Shown here piece after piece: positions 1 to 8,779 of a stretch of DNA of 64,000 nt. The position numbers and the translations under genes were made by a program. How positions within the stretch are numbered: position 1 is the stretch's first letter; each line of letters starts with the position of its first letter. The stretch is from Limnobacter sp. Its GTDB lineage: Bacteria > Pseudomonadota > Gammaproteobacteria > Burkholderiales > Burkholderiaceae_B. The DNA is taken from NCBI GenBank assembly GCA_029866125.1, contig JARWZZ010000009.1:28995-92994 (forward strand), written 5' to 3'. The notes below the pieces were generated by a model. It was not told the origin of the DNA. It worked only from the letters and a program-made list of their open reading frames with translations, and made no database searches.

Positions 1-2011
1 CGATGTTGAAGGCGCCTGTGGCTTTTTCCAGCAATCCAAAAAACTTGCCCAACTGAATGGTGCTGCCGTCAATCTTGGTTTGATCTGACAGCAGCATGTC
101 AGCCGCACCCGCCTCACCCGTCATCATTTCCAGAAAAAAGCCCTTGGTCAGGTTCAGTGTTGCCACTGCATCTTTGTCCTTGGGTGCTTTGCTGTGGTGA
201 AGCACACTGTTCTTCACGTGCAACACGTAGTTCTCTTGTGTGTCGGTAAAATTCAAGTTGATTTTAAGGTCTTGCCCTTCTGCCTTGTCTGCATTCAGCG
301 AGGCGGCCATGGCTTCCATGAAGCGATCTGTCGGCGTGTGGCGCAGCATGTCAATCAAGCTTTTTCGGGCAAGCCCTTCAGTGGGTGCGCCATCACGCAA
401 CTCCTTGGCACCTGTTAAATACACATTTCGCCAAGGGGCCGATTCTGCCACGTAAGCCATTTGCTCAAAACTTTTGGCCTGCAATTCCTTCGCGCCTTTG
501 TGGTCAGGGTTGCTGTAAATGGCATGTTTAACCAACTCGGCAGCCCAACGGTAATCACCGGCATCAAACGACTTTTGCGCGCTTTTAACCAATGCGTCAA
601 TACCACCCGCAAGCTCCACATACCGCTTCGATGCTTCCACCGGCGGCAAGGGATTGAGGTTGGCGGGGTTGGCATCGTACCAACCCAAATAAAACTGGTA
701 CACCGCTTTGACGTTGTGCCGCACAGTGCCGTAATAGCCGCGCCCATTCAGGAATTGATCCAGCGCTTTGGGCATGGCAATTTCTTCGGAAATTTCGTTC
801 GGGGTTTGACCTTGATTCATGCGACGCACGGTTTGGTCATGCAAAAAGCGGTACACATCCCGCTGTTTTTCCATGTGATTCAGGATGTTTTCACGCCCCC
901 ACACGGGCCAGTTGTGCTGGTTAAACATCACCTCCGCGTCGGCGGTGTAGGCAATGGCTTGGTCCATGTAGCTGGCCCATTTCAAGGCATCGCGCACTTT
1001 GGCCCCGCGCAAGGTGTACAGGTTGTGCAAGGTGTGGCCAAACAATTCTGCTCCACCAAAGGCTTTGTCATCGGGCATGTAAAACACAAATTCGGATGGG
1101 GCCTCGCTACCAGGTACGTTGTAAAACACGAAGCGTTTGCCATCCAAGTTCAACTCTTCGGATGGTTTTTCCACCAACACAGTGGGCGGCAAAATGCCGA
1201 TGCTGCCATAGGCCACTGCCTTGCCCAAACCGTTGTCAATCAGGCCGCCCACATTACGTGGCAAAGTGCTGCCGTACATGTAGATGGAGCGGCGTGACAT
1301 GGCAGTGCCCACCAACACGTTCTCGCTGGTGGCTTCTTCCATAAACCCAGCGGGTGCTACCACGGGTATGTTTTTGGCTTTGGCATCCTCGGCGGTTAAT
1401 ACCCCCAAGGCACCCCCAAAATGGTCGGCGTGGCTGTGGGTAAAAATCATGGCGGTAATTGGTTTGTCGCCCAAGTGTTGCCTTGCAAATGCCATAGCAG
1501 CCTGTGCAGTCTCTTTGGCGGTCAAAGGGTCCACCACAATCCAGCCGGTTTTGCCTTCAATCAGGGTCATGTTGGCCAAGTCAAAACCACGCAGCTGGTA
1601 AATGCCGTCTTTGACTTTAAACAAACCAATTTGATTGTTTAAAATGGCTTGCCGCCACAGGCTGGGGTTGACTGTTGCAGGGGCTTCGCCTTTGAGAAAG
1701 TCAAAGGAGTCGTAATCCCACACCACTTTGCCTTCTGCATTTTTAACTTGGCCAGTGGGTTTTGCAATCAGGCCGCGGGTGGCATCGCTGAGGCTTTGGG
1801 GGTCTTTCAGGTTTAAACTTGCAGCCAATTCGGCATTGTATTTTTGAGTGGTGCTTGAGGCGGCACTGCTGGGGTCAATTTGCAGATTGACGGGTGCTTC
1901 GGTTTTGGAACAAGCGGCTAAAGTGATGGATAGGCCGGCACCGATTGCAATTAGACCGATGACATTGAGGGGGGAGGCAAATGCGCCCCATGATGATTTG
2001 AGTTGAAGCAT
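1..2011 (-). CDS. alkyl sulfatase, MBL-fold lipoprotein (3' end cut by window)
   Basis: Hydrolyses primary alkyl sulfates such as SDS to alcohol plus sulfate, so it feeds surfactant carbon and sulfur into metabolism. The start is ATG at 2009-2011 after an AAGGAGA ribosome site. The N-terminus is a lipoprotein signal with lipobox TLAAC, giving Cys34, so the enzyme is probably anchored in the outer membrane facing the periplasm. The zinc-binding metallo-beta-lactamase motif THSHADHFGG is near residue 190. About 670 codons lie in the window, close to the usual family length, so only the extreme C-terminus (SCP2-like domain) is missing. Family assignment is firm; exact substrate range is inferred. 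Confidence 0.88.
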   Translation of the reverse strand, partial: MLQLKSSWGAFASPLNVIGLIAIGAGLSITLAACSKTEAPVNLQIDPSSAASSTTQKYNAELAASLNLKDPQSLSDATRGLIAKPTGQVKNAEGKVVWDYDSFDFLKGEAPATVNPSLWRQAILNNQIGLFKVKDGIYQLRGFDLANMTLIEGKTGWIVVDPLTAKETAQAAMAFARQHLGDKPITAMIFTHSHADHFGGALGVLTAEDAKAKNIPVVAPAGFMEEATSENVLVGTAMSRRSIYMYGSTLPRNVGGLIDNGLGKAVAYGSIGILPPTVLVEKPSEELNLDGKRFVFYNVPGSEAPSEFVFYMPDDKAFGGAELFGHTLHNLYTLRGAKVRDALKWASYMDQAIAYTADAEVMFNQHNWPVWGRENILNHMEKQRDVYRFLHDQTVRRMNQGQTPNEISEEIAMPKALDQFLNGRGYYGTVRHNVKAVYQFYLGWYDANPANLNPLPPVEASKRYVELAGGIDALVKSAQKSFDAGDYRWAAELVKHAIYSNPDHKGAKELQAKSFEQMAYVAESAPWRNVYLTGAKELRDGAPTEGLARKSLIDMLRHTPTDRFMEAMAASLNADKAEGQDLKINLNFTDTQENYVLHVKNSVLHHSKAPKDKDAVATLNLTKGFFLEMMTGEAGAADMLLSDQTKIDGSTIQLGKFFGLLEKATGAFNI

Positions 2012-2069
2012 GAGGCTTGTCTCCTTGTTATAGTCACTGTGACAATTATTATTGAATAAGAGTAACACG

Positions 2070-2276
2070 ATGCAAATTCAAGAAAACGCCACTTACCGAC
2101 ATTACAAAGGTGGCCTGTACAAGGTGCTTTTTGAGGCGACCGAGGAAGCCACTTTAAAAACCGTGGTGGTTTATCAAAACAGCAAGGGGACTTATTGGAC
2201 CCGGCCCATCGAAGATTTTCTAGCGCAGGTGACTTTGCCCGATGGACGGGTCGTGCAGCGGTTTGAGGTGTGTTGA
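2070..2276 (+). CDS. DUF1653 family small protein
   Basis: A 68-residue protein carrying the compact YRHYKGGLYKV opening and the TRPIEDFL segment typical of DUF1653. These are small beta-rich proteins of unknown role found as stand-alone genes or as domains. ATG at 2070 is preferred over the upstream in-frame TTG at 2052 because an AAGAG ribosome site lies just upstream of it. It is divergent from the alkyl sulfatase and convergent with the PIN toxin, with one base between stops. Function unknown. Confidence 0.75.
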   Translation: MQIQENATYRHYKGGLYKVLFEATEEATLKTVVVYQNSKGTYWTRPIEDFLAQVTLPDGRVVQRFEVC

Positions 2277-2277
2277 A

Positions 2278-2910
2278 TTAGTCTGGAGGAAAGCGTAGGC
2301 GTGAGAAATCCCTTCCAGCCAAGATTGCTTGACGTTCAATCTCGCTTGCAGAGTTGATCAAACCGCGCTGTTCCAGAAAAATCAAAAAAGCCCTGGTGCT
2401 GACTTTTCTGCAATCGTCTGGCAATACGAAAGTTGAACGCGCTATTTTATGGTCTTCAAAAAGGAACACGCCCTTGCGCATGGGTATTTGCAAAGCAAAC
2501 TCATTCATGACTTCTTGAATGGCCAGCTCTCCCAAATTGGACTTCTTGGGTTTTTCTTCAGGACTTTTTAGCTGGGCTTGACACCGATCTTGATACCGGG
2601 TGTGAATGCGGGTGTCAACCACTGTGATTTTGCCCTTGGTGCCATTGCGAGTTTGGCCGCTCACCGTACCATTTACCCTGCCATTTACCCTGCCATTTAG
2701 CCAGTCTGCAATTTTCTGACTAGTCGGCGTGTTGTTTCTTGTGACTTCATGTAAAACCATGTCCACAATCGACACATCCCACCCCGGTTTAAATAGCAAG
2801 TCCAATGCATCGGCGTACGCCAGGGTAATTAGCGGACCCGCATCAGGAAAAAGAATGGGGAGTGGAGAGTTGAGAGTCAAAGTGGTAGGTATAGACGAAG
2901 AGCAGTTCAA
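2278..2910 (-). CDS. PIN-domain toxin (VapC-like) of a type II toxin-antitoxin pair
   Basis: Probable PIN-fold ribonuclease toxin. The acidic residues that normally bind the metal are visible: Asp23 in DAGPLI, Glu55 in HEVTRN, Glu128 in NLGELA and Asp153 in EDHKIA. At 210 residues it is longer than a classical VapC (about 130), because a Gly/Asn-rich insert at about residues 71-92 and a basic linker separate the second and third acidic residues. The start is a TTG whose TTGA overlaps the antitoxin stop, so the two are translationally coupled. It could also belong to a PIN subfamily not formally called VapC. Confidence 0.72.
   Translation of the reverse strand: MNCSSSIPTTLTLNSPLPILFPDAGPLITLAYADALDLLFKPGWDVSIVDMVLHEVTRNNTPTSQKIADWLNGRVNGRVNGTVSGQTRNGTKGKITVVDTRIHTRYQDRCQAQLKSPEEKPKKSNLGELAIQEVMNEFALQIPMRKGVFLFEDHKIARSTFVLPDDCRKVSTRAFLIFLEQRGLINSASEIERQAILAGRDFSRLRFPPD
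2669..2704 (-). repeat. three 12-bp tandem repeats inside the PIN toxin gene
   Basis: Two perfect copies of CCATTTACCCTG (plus-strand sense) are followed by a third diverged copy. They encode the NGRV/NGRV/NGTV-type insert of the toxin. The unit is a multiple of three, so copy-number changes by slippage would keep the frame. Confidence 0.85.
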
Positions 2911-3248
2911 AGATTGTTCAAGTCATCAACCATTCTGTTTGTTTCACTTTCACTTAACCTAGGCATGGGCAGGTGGGCTTGGGCCATCAACAAAAAAAGG
3001 TCTTCTTGGCTGTCAATGCCTAACTGGATCATGGCTTCTTGGTCGTTTAAGCGGCCAAATGAAAAGCCAAGCAGCACAAAGTAGTTGTGGTTGCCAGAAC
3101 GCTCAGCTGCTTCATAGGTTTCAACCAAATACCGCAACTCTGCATTAAAAAGTGCGTTGATTGAAGTGTCTGCTTTGGCGGCAATGACCTTGGCGCGCTT
3201 AAGCAATTCCTTATCCACTGAGCCAGTAAAGTTGACTGAAGTTCCCAT
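2907..3248 (-). CDS. antitoxin, ribbon-helix-helix-like, partner of the PIN toxin
   Basis: A 113-residue protein directly upstream of the PIN toxin and overlapping it by four bases, the usual antitoxin-first order. The N-terminal 50 residues (KELLKRAKVIAAKADTSINA) resemble a ribbon-helix-helix DNA-binding domain. The acidic C-terminus (SESETNRMVDDLNNL) would be the toxin-neutralising tail. It is longer than most RHH antitoxins. It probably autorepresses through the paired palindromes at 3304-3332. Role inferred from context and N-terminal pattern. Confidence 0.6.
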   Translation of the reverse strand: MGTSVNFTGSVDKELLKRAKVIAAKADTSINALFNAELRYLVETYEAAERSGNHNYFVLLGFSFGRLNDQEAMIQLGIDSQEDLFLLMAQAHLPMPRLSESETNRMVDDLNNL

Positions 3249-3303
3249 TGATGCACCGACCTACAAAAAGTCGCCAAGTGAATTATTGCAACCCACTATA
3301 ACA

Positions 3304-3332
3304 CACAATCATGTGTTACACACAATTATGTG
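3304..3332. promoter_or_regulatory. paired palindromic operator for the PIN toxin-antitoxin operon
   Basis: Two 12-bp palindromes of the form CACA-N4-TGTG (3304-3315 and 3321-3332) repeat at a 17-bp step, 56-84 bases upstream of the antitoxin start. Repeated palindromes just upstream of the antitoxin are typical for cooperative RHH autorepression; binding is inferred. Confidence 0.55.
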
Positions 3333-3344
3333 CTGGTTACTCGA

Positions 3345-3803
3345 TCAAGCACCCAATGCCTTCGCCGCTTCATGCACCGCTTGCCGGATTCTTGGATACG
3401 AGCCACACCGGCAAACGTTGCCGGATAAGGCTTCATCAACCTGTGCATCAGTGGGTTTGGGATTGGCTTTCAGCAATGCCGACGCCGCCATGACTTGACC
3501 GGGCTGGCAATAGCCACACTGGGCAACATCCAAGCTTACCCAAGCTTTTTTCACAGCTTCGGCGAATTTGTCTTGCGCACCTTCAATGGTGGTAATTGCC
3601 TTGCCTTGCACCGCCTCAATAGGCGTGACGCAAGAGCGAGTTGCCACACCATCCACATGCACGGTACAAGCGCCGCATAAGGCCATGCCACAGCCAAACT
3701 TGGTGCCAGTCATGGAGAGCTCATCCCTTAAAGCCCAAAGCAAGGGAGTGTCGGGGGTGCTGTCGAGGGCTTTTTCCTGCCCGTTTATCTGCAGTTTGAT
3801 CAT
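3345..3803 (-). CDS. 2Fe-2S subunit of a molybdenum hydroxylase (IorA-like)
   Basis: Small electron-transfer subunit of a xanthine oxidase family enzyme, passing electrons from the Mo site to an external acceptor. All eight cysteines for two 2Fe-2S clusters are visible: the plant-ferredoxin set in GCGMALCGAC and a later Cys, and the helical set in CGYCQPGQ and CRCGSY. Length 152 fits the family. It overlaps the large subunit by four bases, here with the order large then small on the minus strand. There is no FAD subunit nearby, which matches isoquinoline 1-oxidoreductase-type two-subunit enzymes. True substrate unknown. Confidence 0.88.
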   Translation of the reverse strand: MIKLQINGQEKALDSTPDTPLLWALRDELSMTGTKFGCGMALCGACTVHVDGVATRSCVTPIEAVQGKAITTIEGAQDKFAEAVKKAWVSLDVAQCGYCQPGQVMAASALLKANPKPTDAQVDEALSGNVCRCGSYPRIRQAVHEAAKALGA

Positions 3804-6073
3804 GCTGTTTTTCCAAGTTTCAAAGGCAGTTCTCTCAGGCGCTTGCCGGTCAAGGCAAAAATAGCGTTGGCCAGTGCGGGTGCCACAGGTGGCAAGCCTG
3901 GCTCGCCCACCCCTTCTGGCGGCAGGGCGCTGGGTACGATGTGGGTTTCAATGAGCGGGGTTTCATTCAAACGCAATAGCATGTAATCGTTGAAATTACC
4001 TTGCGTGGCCTGCCCCTTGTCAAAATCAATTTGGCCGTACAAGGCGGCAGACAATCCAAAAATCACACTGCTTTCAATTTGCTGCGCAACGGTGTTGGGG
4101 TTGACTGCAAAACCGCAATCAATGGCGCACACCACCCGGTGTACTTTAATTTCGCCTTGATTATTCACCGAGGCCTCCACCACTTGTGCCACAGCAGAGC
4201 CAAAGCATTCATGCATGGCGATGCCACGCGCCATTTTGCTTCCATCTGGGGCCAGGCTCAAGGGCTGATCCAAGCCCGCCTTTTTTGCAGCAAGGTCAAG
4301 AACAGCCAACTCGCGCCGGCGGTTCAGCAACAAATTGCGGCGGAACTGGTAGGGGTCTTTGCCTGCGGCATGGGCGCATTCGTCGATGAAACTTTCTTTA
4401 AAAAACGCTTGGTGCGAGTGCCCCACTGCACGCCAAAAGCCCACAGGGACGGGCAAGTCTACATTCACATGACCCATGCGTACATTGGGAAATTCATAGG
4501 CGGTGTCAAACCCGCCTTCAGCACTGGTTTTATCCGGACCTTTGACGGGCAGCCCTGCATTGCGGCTCATAAAACCGCCAGTAATGCCCTGCCCGGCTGA
4601 TACATGGGTCCATGCCGTTAAATTGCCTGCCGCATCGAAGCCTGCTTTGAAGCGGGCCACACACGCGGGGCGATAAAAGTCGTGGCGCATGTCGTCCTCG
4701 CGACTCCAAATCACCTGCACGGGTTTGTTGGGGAATTGCTTTGCAATTTCTGCCGCTTGGGCAATGACATCAGACTCCAAGCGACGACCAAAACCACCGC
4801 CGAGGTACGTCACCCGGACTTCTACTTTTTCTTTGCTTAAGCCCAGCGCTTTGGCAGCGGCATTTCTCGCAAAATCGGGCACTTGGGTTGGGGCCCACAC
4901 AATCGCATGGGTACCCAAATATTGCACAGTGCAATTCATGGGCTCCATGGTGGCATGGGCCAAGTAGGGCACTGCGTATTCAGCTTCCAAGCGTTTGGGA
5001 CTGGCTTTGAGGGCGGCTTCGGGCTCGCCTTTTTTCCAAAAGCCAAAGCCGTTGCTGGACTCTAGTTCAGCCCACAAGGCGGTGTGCAATTCGGCAGAGA
5101 AAAAGTCTTTCATCTTGCCGTCATCAAAGTTGACCTGCACAAGTCCTAGCGCTTTTTTGGCTTTCCACCACCCATCAGCCACCACCGCCACACCGCCACT
5201 GCCCCCGTGTTTACCGCTGAACTGCACCACACCCAATACGCCGGGGGTCGATTTCAATGCTTGTGCATCGAAACTTTTAACAGTACCGCCGCGTGCAGGG
5301 CTCATTTTGACTGCTGCAAACACCATGCCGGGCGGGCGTACATCAATACCAAAACTGGCAGTGCCTTCCACTTTGGCAAGGCTTTCCAAGCGTTTCATGG
5401 GTTTGCCCAACAGCTTGAATGTTTTGGGGTCTTTGAGGCGAACAGTGTCAGCAGGCTGAGGAGAGGGGCCAACCCACTTCACCGCATCGCCCAAGGTGGC
5501 GGTCATGCCTGCGGGTCCATAAAACTGGCCGTCAGTCAGGCCTACAAGGTCGGGGCGAATTCGCCATTTTTTTGCGACTGCTGCCAGAAGTACAGCACGG
5601 GTGCTTGCTGCGGCATGGCGCATGGGCAGCCACATGTCCCGCACACTGGCAGAACCGCCTGTCATCATAAAACCCATTTGTTGGGCAAATTTTCGCATCA
5701 CCCAGCGGGCTGAATCTGCGATGACGCCTTCGTCATCTGACCGGAATGGCACGCCTTCAGCAATCGCCGCAATGTTGCCGTACAGGGGGTCAATCGGGGC
5801 TTGCTCCCAAGTCATTTGGGCCCAATCGCAATCCAGTTCCTCGGCGACCAACATCATCAATGCAGTGTGGACGCCCTGCCCCATTTCGGACCGGCACATG
5901 ACGACAGTAACGGTGCTGTCTTGCCCTACTTTGACCCATGCATTCAACGCAATTTGATTGTTTGCAATCGGCAGGCGGCTTGCACGCAATTCCTGACGCG
6001 CTGGGCTGGCGCAACCCACCATCAGGCCGCCGCTGGCTAGGGACGACATGACTAAAAAAGACCGACGATCCAT
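3800..6073 (-). CDS. molybdopterin-binding subunit of aldehyde/xanthine oxidase family (IorB-like)
   Basis: Catalytic subunit hydroxylating an N-heterocycle or aldehyde with water as oxygen source. It has 757 residues. It begins with a Tat-like signal (DRRSFLVMSSLASGG, followed by GCAS), so the complex is probably folded in the cytoplasm and exported as a Tat passenger or hitchhiker. Cofactor-binding segments such as GGGFGRR and EGVGEPGLPP are present. The latter contains the catalytic-type Glu near the C-terminus. It is followed by the 2Fe-2S subunit. Neighbours give no substrate hint, and IorB is only the nearest family name. Confidence 0.87.
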   Translation of the reverse strand: MDRRSFLVMSSLASGGLMVGCASPARQELRASRLPIANNQIALNAWVKVGQDSTVTVVMCRSEMGQGVHTALMMLVAEELDCDWAQMTWEQAPIDPLYGNIAAIAEGVPFRSDDEGVIADSARWVMRKFAQQMGFMMTGGSASVRDMWLPMRHAAASTRAVLLAAVAKKWRIRPDLVGLTDGQFYGPAGMTATLGDAVKWVGPSPQPADTVRLKDPKTFKLLGKPMKRLESLAKVEGTASFGIDVRPPGMVFAAVKMSPARGGTVKSFDAQALKSTPGVLGVVQFSGKHGGSGGVAVVADGWWKAKKALGLVQVNFDDGKMKDFFSAELHTALWAELESSNGFGFWKKGEPEAALKASPKRLEAEYAVPYLAHATMEPMNCTVQYLGTHAIVWAPTQVPDFARNAAAKALGLSKEKVEVRVTYLGGGFGRRLESDVIAQAAEIAKQFPNKPVQVIWSREDDMRHDFYRPACVARFKAGFDAAGNLTAWTHVSAGQGITGGFMSRNAGLPVKGPDKTSAEGGFDTAYEFPNVRMGHVNVDLPVPVGFWRAVGHSHQAFFKESFIDECAHAAGKDPYQFRRNLLLNRRRELAVLDLAAKKAGLDQPLSLAPDGSKMARGIAMHECFGSAVAQVVEASVNNQGEIKVHRVVCAIDCGFAVNPNTVAQQIESSVIFGLSAALYGQIDFDKGQATQGNFNDYMLLRLNETPLIETHIVPSALPPEGVGEPGLPPVAPALANAIFALTGKRLRELPLKLGKTA

Positions 6074-6131
6074 CTGACTCCACTCCTTTTGCTCTTGTGT
6101 GGTCAGATTAACCCAAAAGAGGCATGTTGAA

Positions 6132-7796
6132 TTACTTACCCTTTGAAGTTTTATTGATCATTTCAAGCACCAAGGACCGAACAATCTGCCCTCTGCTGAG
6201 GGCACGCGCGCCCGGCGTCCACCAGCCGTCGCTTTGCATCACTTTGGCAGCTTGTACAAATCGGTTTTCAAACTCAGTGAAGTCTGAATCTGTAAAATTG
6301 TGGCTAAAAATAAGGCGCCCACTGCCCACCCAGCTGAGTAGCAGCCCTGCATCGCGCAGGTAAAACTGAAACATCCAGTGGTAGCGTGACGGGATGCTGT
6401 ACACCACCGTCCACACCGACACCATGTTGCGCACTTGCACGGGCAAACCCAAGGCAGTAAGCCGTTGATTAAGTTGCTGCGCGCGACCATCCCACAAAGC
6501 GTCCAGTTCAACCCCCCGCATTTGATGATGTTCGGTCACATGGTGCAGGAATTGATTCATGGCCAGCATCACATAGGGGTGGGCATTGAATGTACCCCGA
6601 GCAAAACAGATGTCAGCAGGCTTTGCAGGCTTGTAGCGTGCCATGTACCGCGCCTTGCCGCACAGCACGCCCACAGGCAAGCCGCCACCCAGCGTTTTGC
6701 CGTAGGTGACCATGTCGGCCTCTACACCAAAATAGCCTTGGGCACCGGTTAAGCCCAAACGGAAGCCCAGAAACACTTCGTCCAAAATAAGAACAATGCC
6801 TCTGCTGGTGCACACTTCGCGCAGGTCGCTCAGCCATTGGGTGTAAGCGGCTTTGTCATACCCGGCGCGCCTTGTGCCGGTCACCAGTGAGGAATCTGAA
6901 GGTGCGTTGCCGTTGGGGTGCAAAGCCTGTAGAGGGTTGACCAACACGCAGGCGATGTCGTTTCGCGATTTGAGTACGGCCAAGGTGCGGGCGCTGCACT
7001 CTTTTAAAGTAAGGGTGTGCTGCGCATTGACAGGGTTGCCAATGCCAGGTTGGACCTCGCCCCACCAGCCGTGGTAGGCGCCAGCAAACCTGACAATGCG
7101 TTTGCGGCCTGTGTGGTATTGAGCAAGACGAACGGCCTGCATCACAGCCTCGGTGCCGGACATGTGGAAAGACACCTCGTCCATGCCGGATATGTTGCAC
7201 AAGCGGGTTACATTGTCGAGTATGACCGGATGGTAATGACCCAGCACTGGGCCCAAGTCATGAGCCTGATTGTTGGCAACGCTTAAGAATTGTTTGTAAG
7301 CATCATAGCCCAGCAAATTGCAACCATAGGAGCCAGTTACATCCATGTACTGGCGGCCCTCCTCGTCCCACACATTCACGCCACTGGAATGGCTAAGGAA
7401 GGGGTTGAGGGTAAGCTTTTCTGACACCAGCTTTCTGAATTGGAAAGGCACCCGGTACAAGCCGGTGAAACGGGAGTCCGACAGGTGATTTTTAAGCGTG
7501 TGGATCCGTGTAATGAGCTCTGGGTCTCTTATTCTCAAACGCTCTGCCAAGTTTAAAAAGCCTTGCTTGCGTTGCTTTGCTACTTCAGGGTTGGGTTGGT
7601 CTGATTCAAAAAACGCATGGTCTGCCAAACCATAGTATGGAATCCATTTGGACACCCGCTTGGCCATTTTGACATGCCCCACCAAGCCCGGCTGCTTGGC
7701 CAATGAAAGTTGTAGCCTAAGTGCGGCTTTGTACAGCAGGTACGCGGCTACGGGCAGCAGAGCGAGGAGTAACACTGGATTGGTGGTTTGCAACAT
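6132..7796 (-). CDS. class III PLP aminotransferase with N-terminal membrane anchor
   Basis: A fold-type I PLP enzyme of the class III aminotransferase / glutamate-1-semialdehyde aminomutase group. It contains SGTEAVMQAVRLA (phosphate-binding), LDEVFLGFR (Asp for the pyridine N) and VTYGKTLGGGLPVG, where the Lys should hold PLP. Unusually, residues 1-30 form a hydrophobic helix and about 150 residues precede the catalytic fold, so the enzyme is probably membrane-associated. ATG at 7796 is chosen over the TTG at 7817 because GGA sits nine bases ahead. It is divergent from a phosphatidylserine decarboxylase, suggesting a lipid-related amino substrate; that is inference. Confidence 0.8.
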   Translation of the reverse strand: MLQTTNPVLLLALLPVAAYLLYKAALRLQLSLAKQPGLVGHVKMAKRVSKWIPYYGLADHAFFESDQPNPEVAKQRKQGFLNLAERLRIRDPELITRIHTLKNHLSDSRFTGLYRVPFQFRKLVSEKLTLNPFLSHSSGVNVWDEEGRQYMDVTGSYGCNLLGYDAYKQFLSVANNQAHDLGPVLGHYHPVILDNVTRLCNISGMDEVSFHMSGTEAVMQAVRLAQYHTGRKRIVRFAGAYHGWWGEVQPGIGNPVNAQHTLTLKECSARTLAVLKSRNDIACVLVNPLQALHPNGNAPSDSSLVTGTRRAGYDKAAYTQWLSDLREVCTSRGIVLILDEVFLGFRLGLTGAQGYFGVEADMVTYGKTLGGGLPVGVLCGKARYMARYKPAKPADICFARGTFNAHPYVMLAMNQFLHHVTEHHQMRGVELDALWDGRAQQLNQRLTALGLPVQVRNMVSVWTVVYSIPSRYHWMFQFYLRDAGLLLSWVGSGRLIFSHNFTDSDFTEFENRFVQAAKVMQSDGWWTPGARALSRGQIVRSLVLEMINKTSKGK

Positions 7797-7871
7797 GGTT
7801 TTAATTCCGACACACAATTGAAATCATCGACTGTTACTTTGTAGCCCTTGTGCATGACAGCGTGATTAAAA

Positions 7872-8711
7872 ATGGCCAGCGTGTTGGACGATTTGAGTTT
7901 TTTATTGACCAACCGCTTTCCGAGGTTGTTGGTTTCCAGCTTGATGGGGGTGATTAGCCGTTGGGAACACCGGTGGTTTGTCAAGCCGGCTTTGTGGGTT
8001 TGGAATGCATGTGCAAACTTGAATTTGCATGAGGCTGAGAAATCAGAATTCACATCCATTCGGGATTGCTTTACCCGGGCGTTGAAGCCAGGGATGAGGC
8101 CCATTGCAAAAAACGCTACTTTTGTAAGCCCCTGCGATGGCATTTTGGGTGCACATGGCTTGATTGAAAAGGGCACCCTATTGCAAATCAAGGGCATGCC
8201 CTATCAACTGAGTGAGTTGCTGCTGGATGATGAGGCTGCAGCCCAATTGGAAGGCTATCGATACCTGACCATTCGGATTACAGCCAGCATGTACCACCGT
8301 TTACATAGCCCAGCGAGTTTGAAAATTCAGGGCATGCGCTGGATTACCGGAGACTGCTGGAATGTGAATCCGATTGCACTCCAACGCGTGCAAAAACTAT
8401 TTTGCCGCAACCACCGGGCGGTGATTTTTACGGAATTAAGCACTGGCGAAACCTGCGTGATTGTGCCTGTTGCAGCCGTGCTGGTGGGCGCTTTGCGATT
8501 GCATGCACTGGGCAAGGTGGTGGACCAACACACGGCACCTTTTGAGCTGAAGGTGAATGACCAAGAAGCAGACGCAGGTGAGGAATTGGGCTGGTTTGAA
8601 CATGGCTCCACCGTGGTGATGCTGGTGCCCGCCCATTACCGCTTGGCCCAAGGCCTGCAGGAAGGCAGCGGTTTGAAGATGGGGCAGGTTTTGATGCAAA
8701 GGGCGCCATAA
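7872..8711 (+). CDS. psd: phosphatidylserine decarboxylase family protein
   Basis: Pyruvoyl-dependent decarboxylase that makes phosphatidylethanolamine from phosphatidylserine at the membrane. It has 279 residues. Family landmarks are SPCDGILG, the histidine segment ASMYHRLHSP and, near the C-terminus, EHGSTVVML. In that last segment GST is the self-cleavage site, where Ser becomes the pyruvoyl group. Only 75 bases separate it from the divergent aminotransferase, so they may share control. The ribosome site is weak. It could be the only Psd of the cell or a second paralogue acting on another serine lipid; the window cannot tell. Confidence 0.82.
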   Translation: MASVLDDLSFLLTNRFPRLLVSSLMGVISRWEHRWFVKPALWVWNACANLNLHEAEKSEFTSIRDCFTRALKPGMRPIAKNATFVSPCDGILGAHGLIEKGTLLQIKGMPYQLSELLLDDEAAAQLEGYRYLTIRITASMYHRLHSPASLKIQGMRWITGDCWNVNPIALQRVQKLFCRNHRAVIFTELSTGETCVIVPVAAVLVGALRLHALGKVVDQHTAPFELKVNDQEADAGEELGWFEHGSTVVMLVPAHYRLAQGLQEGSGLKMGQVLMQRAP

Positions 8712-8779
8712 AGTGTGTTTGTTAGCACCGGGCTGGATTAAGATGATGGGCTGATTCGGCTGCCTTTTTTCAACCTACC

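Noticed and set aside
461..1297. Plus-strand frame of 278 codons
   Set aside because: Antisense shadow of the alkyl sulfatase gene, whose minus-strand frame has a complete MBL motif and lipoprotein signal.
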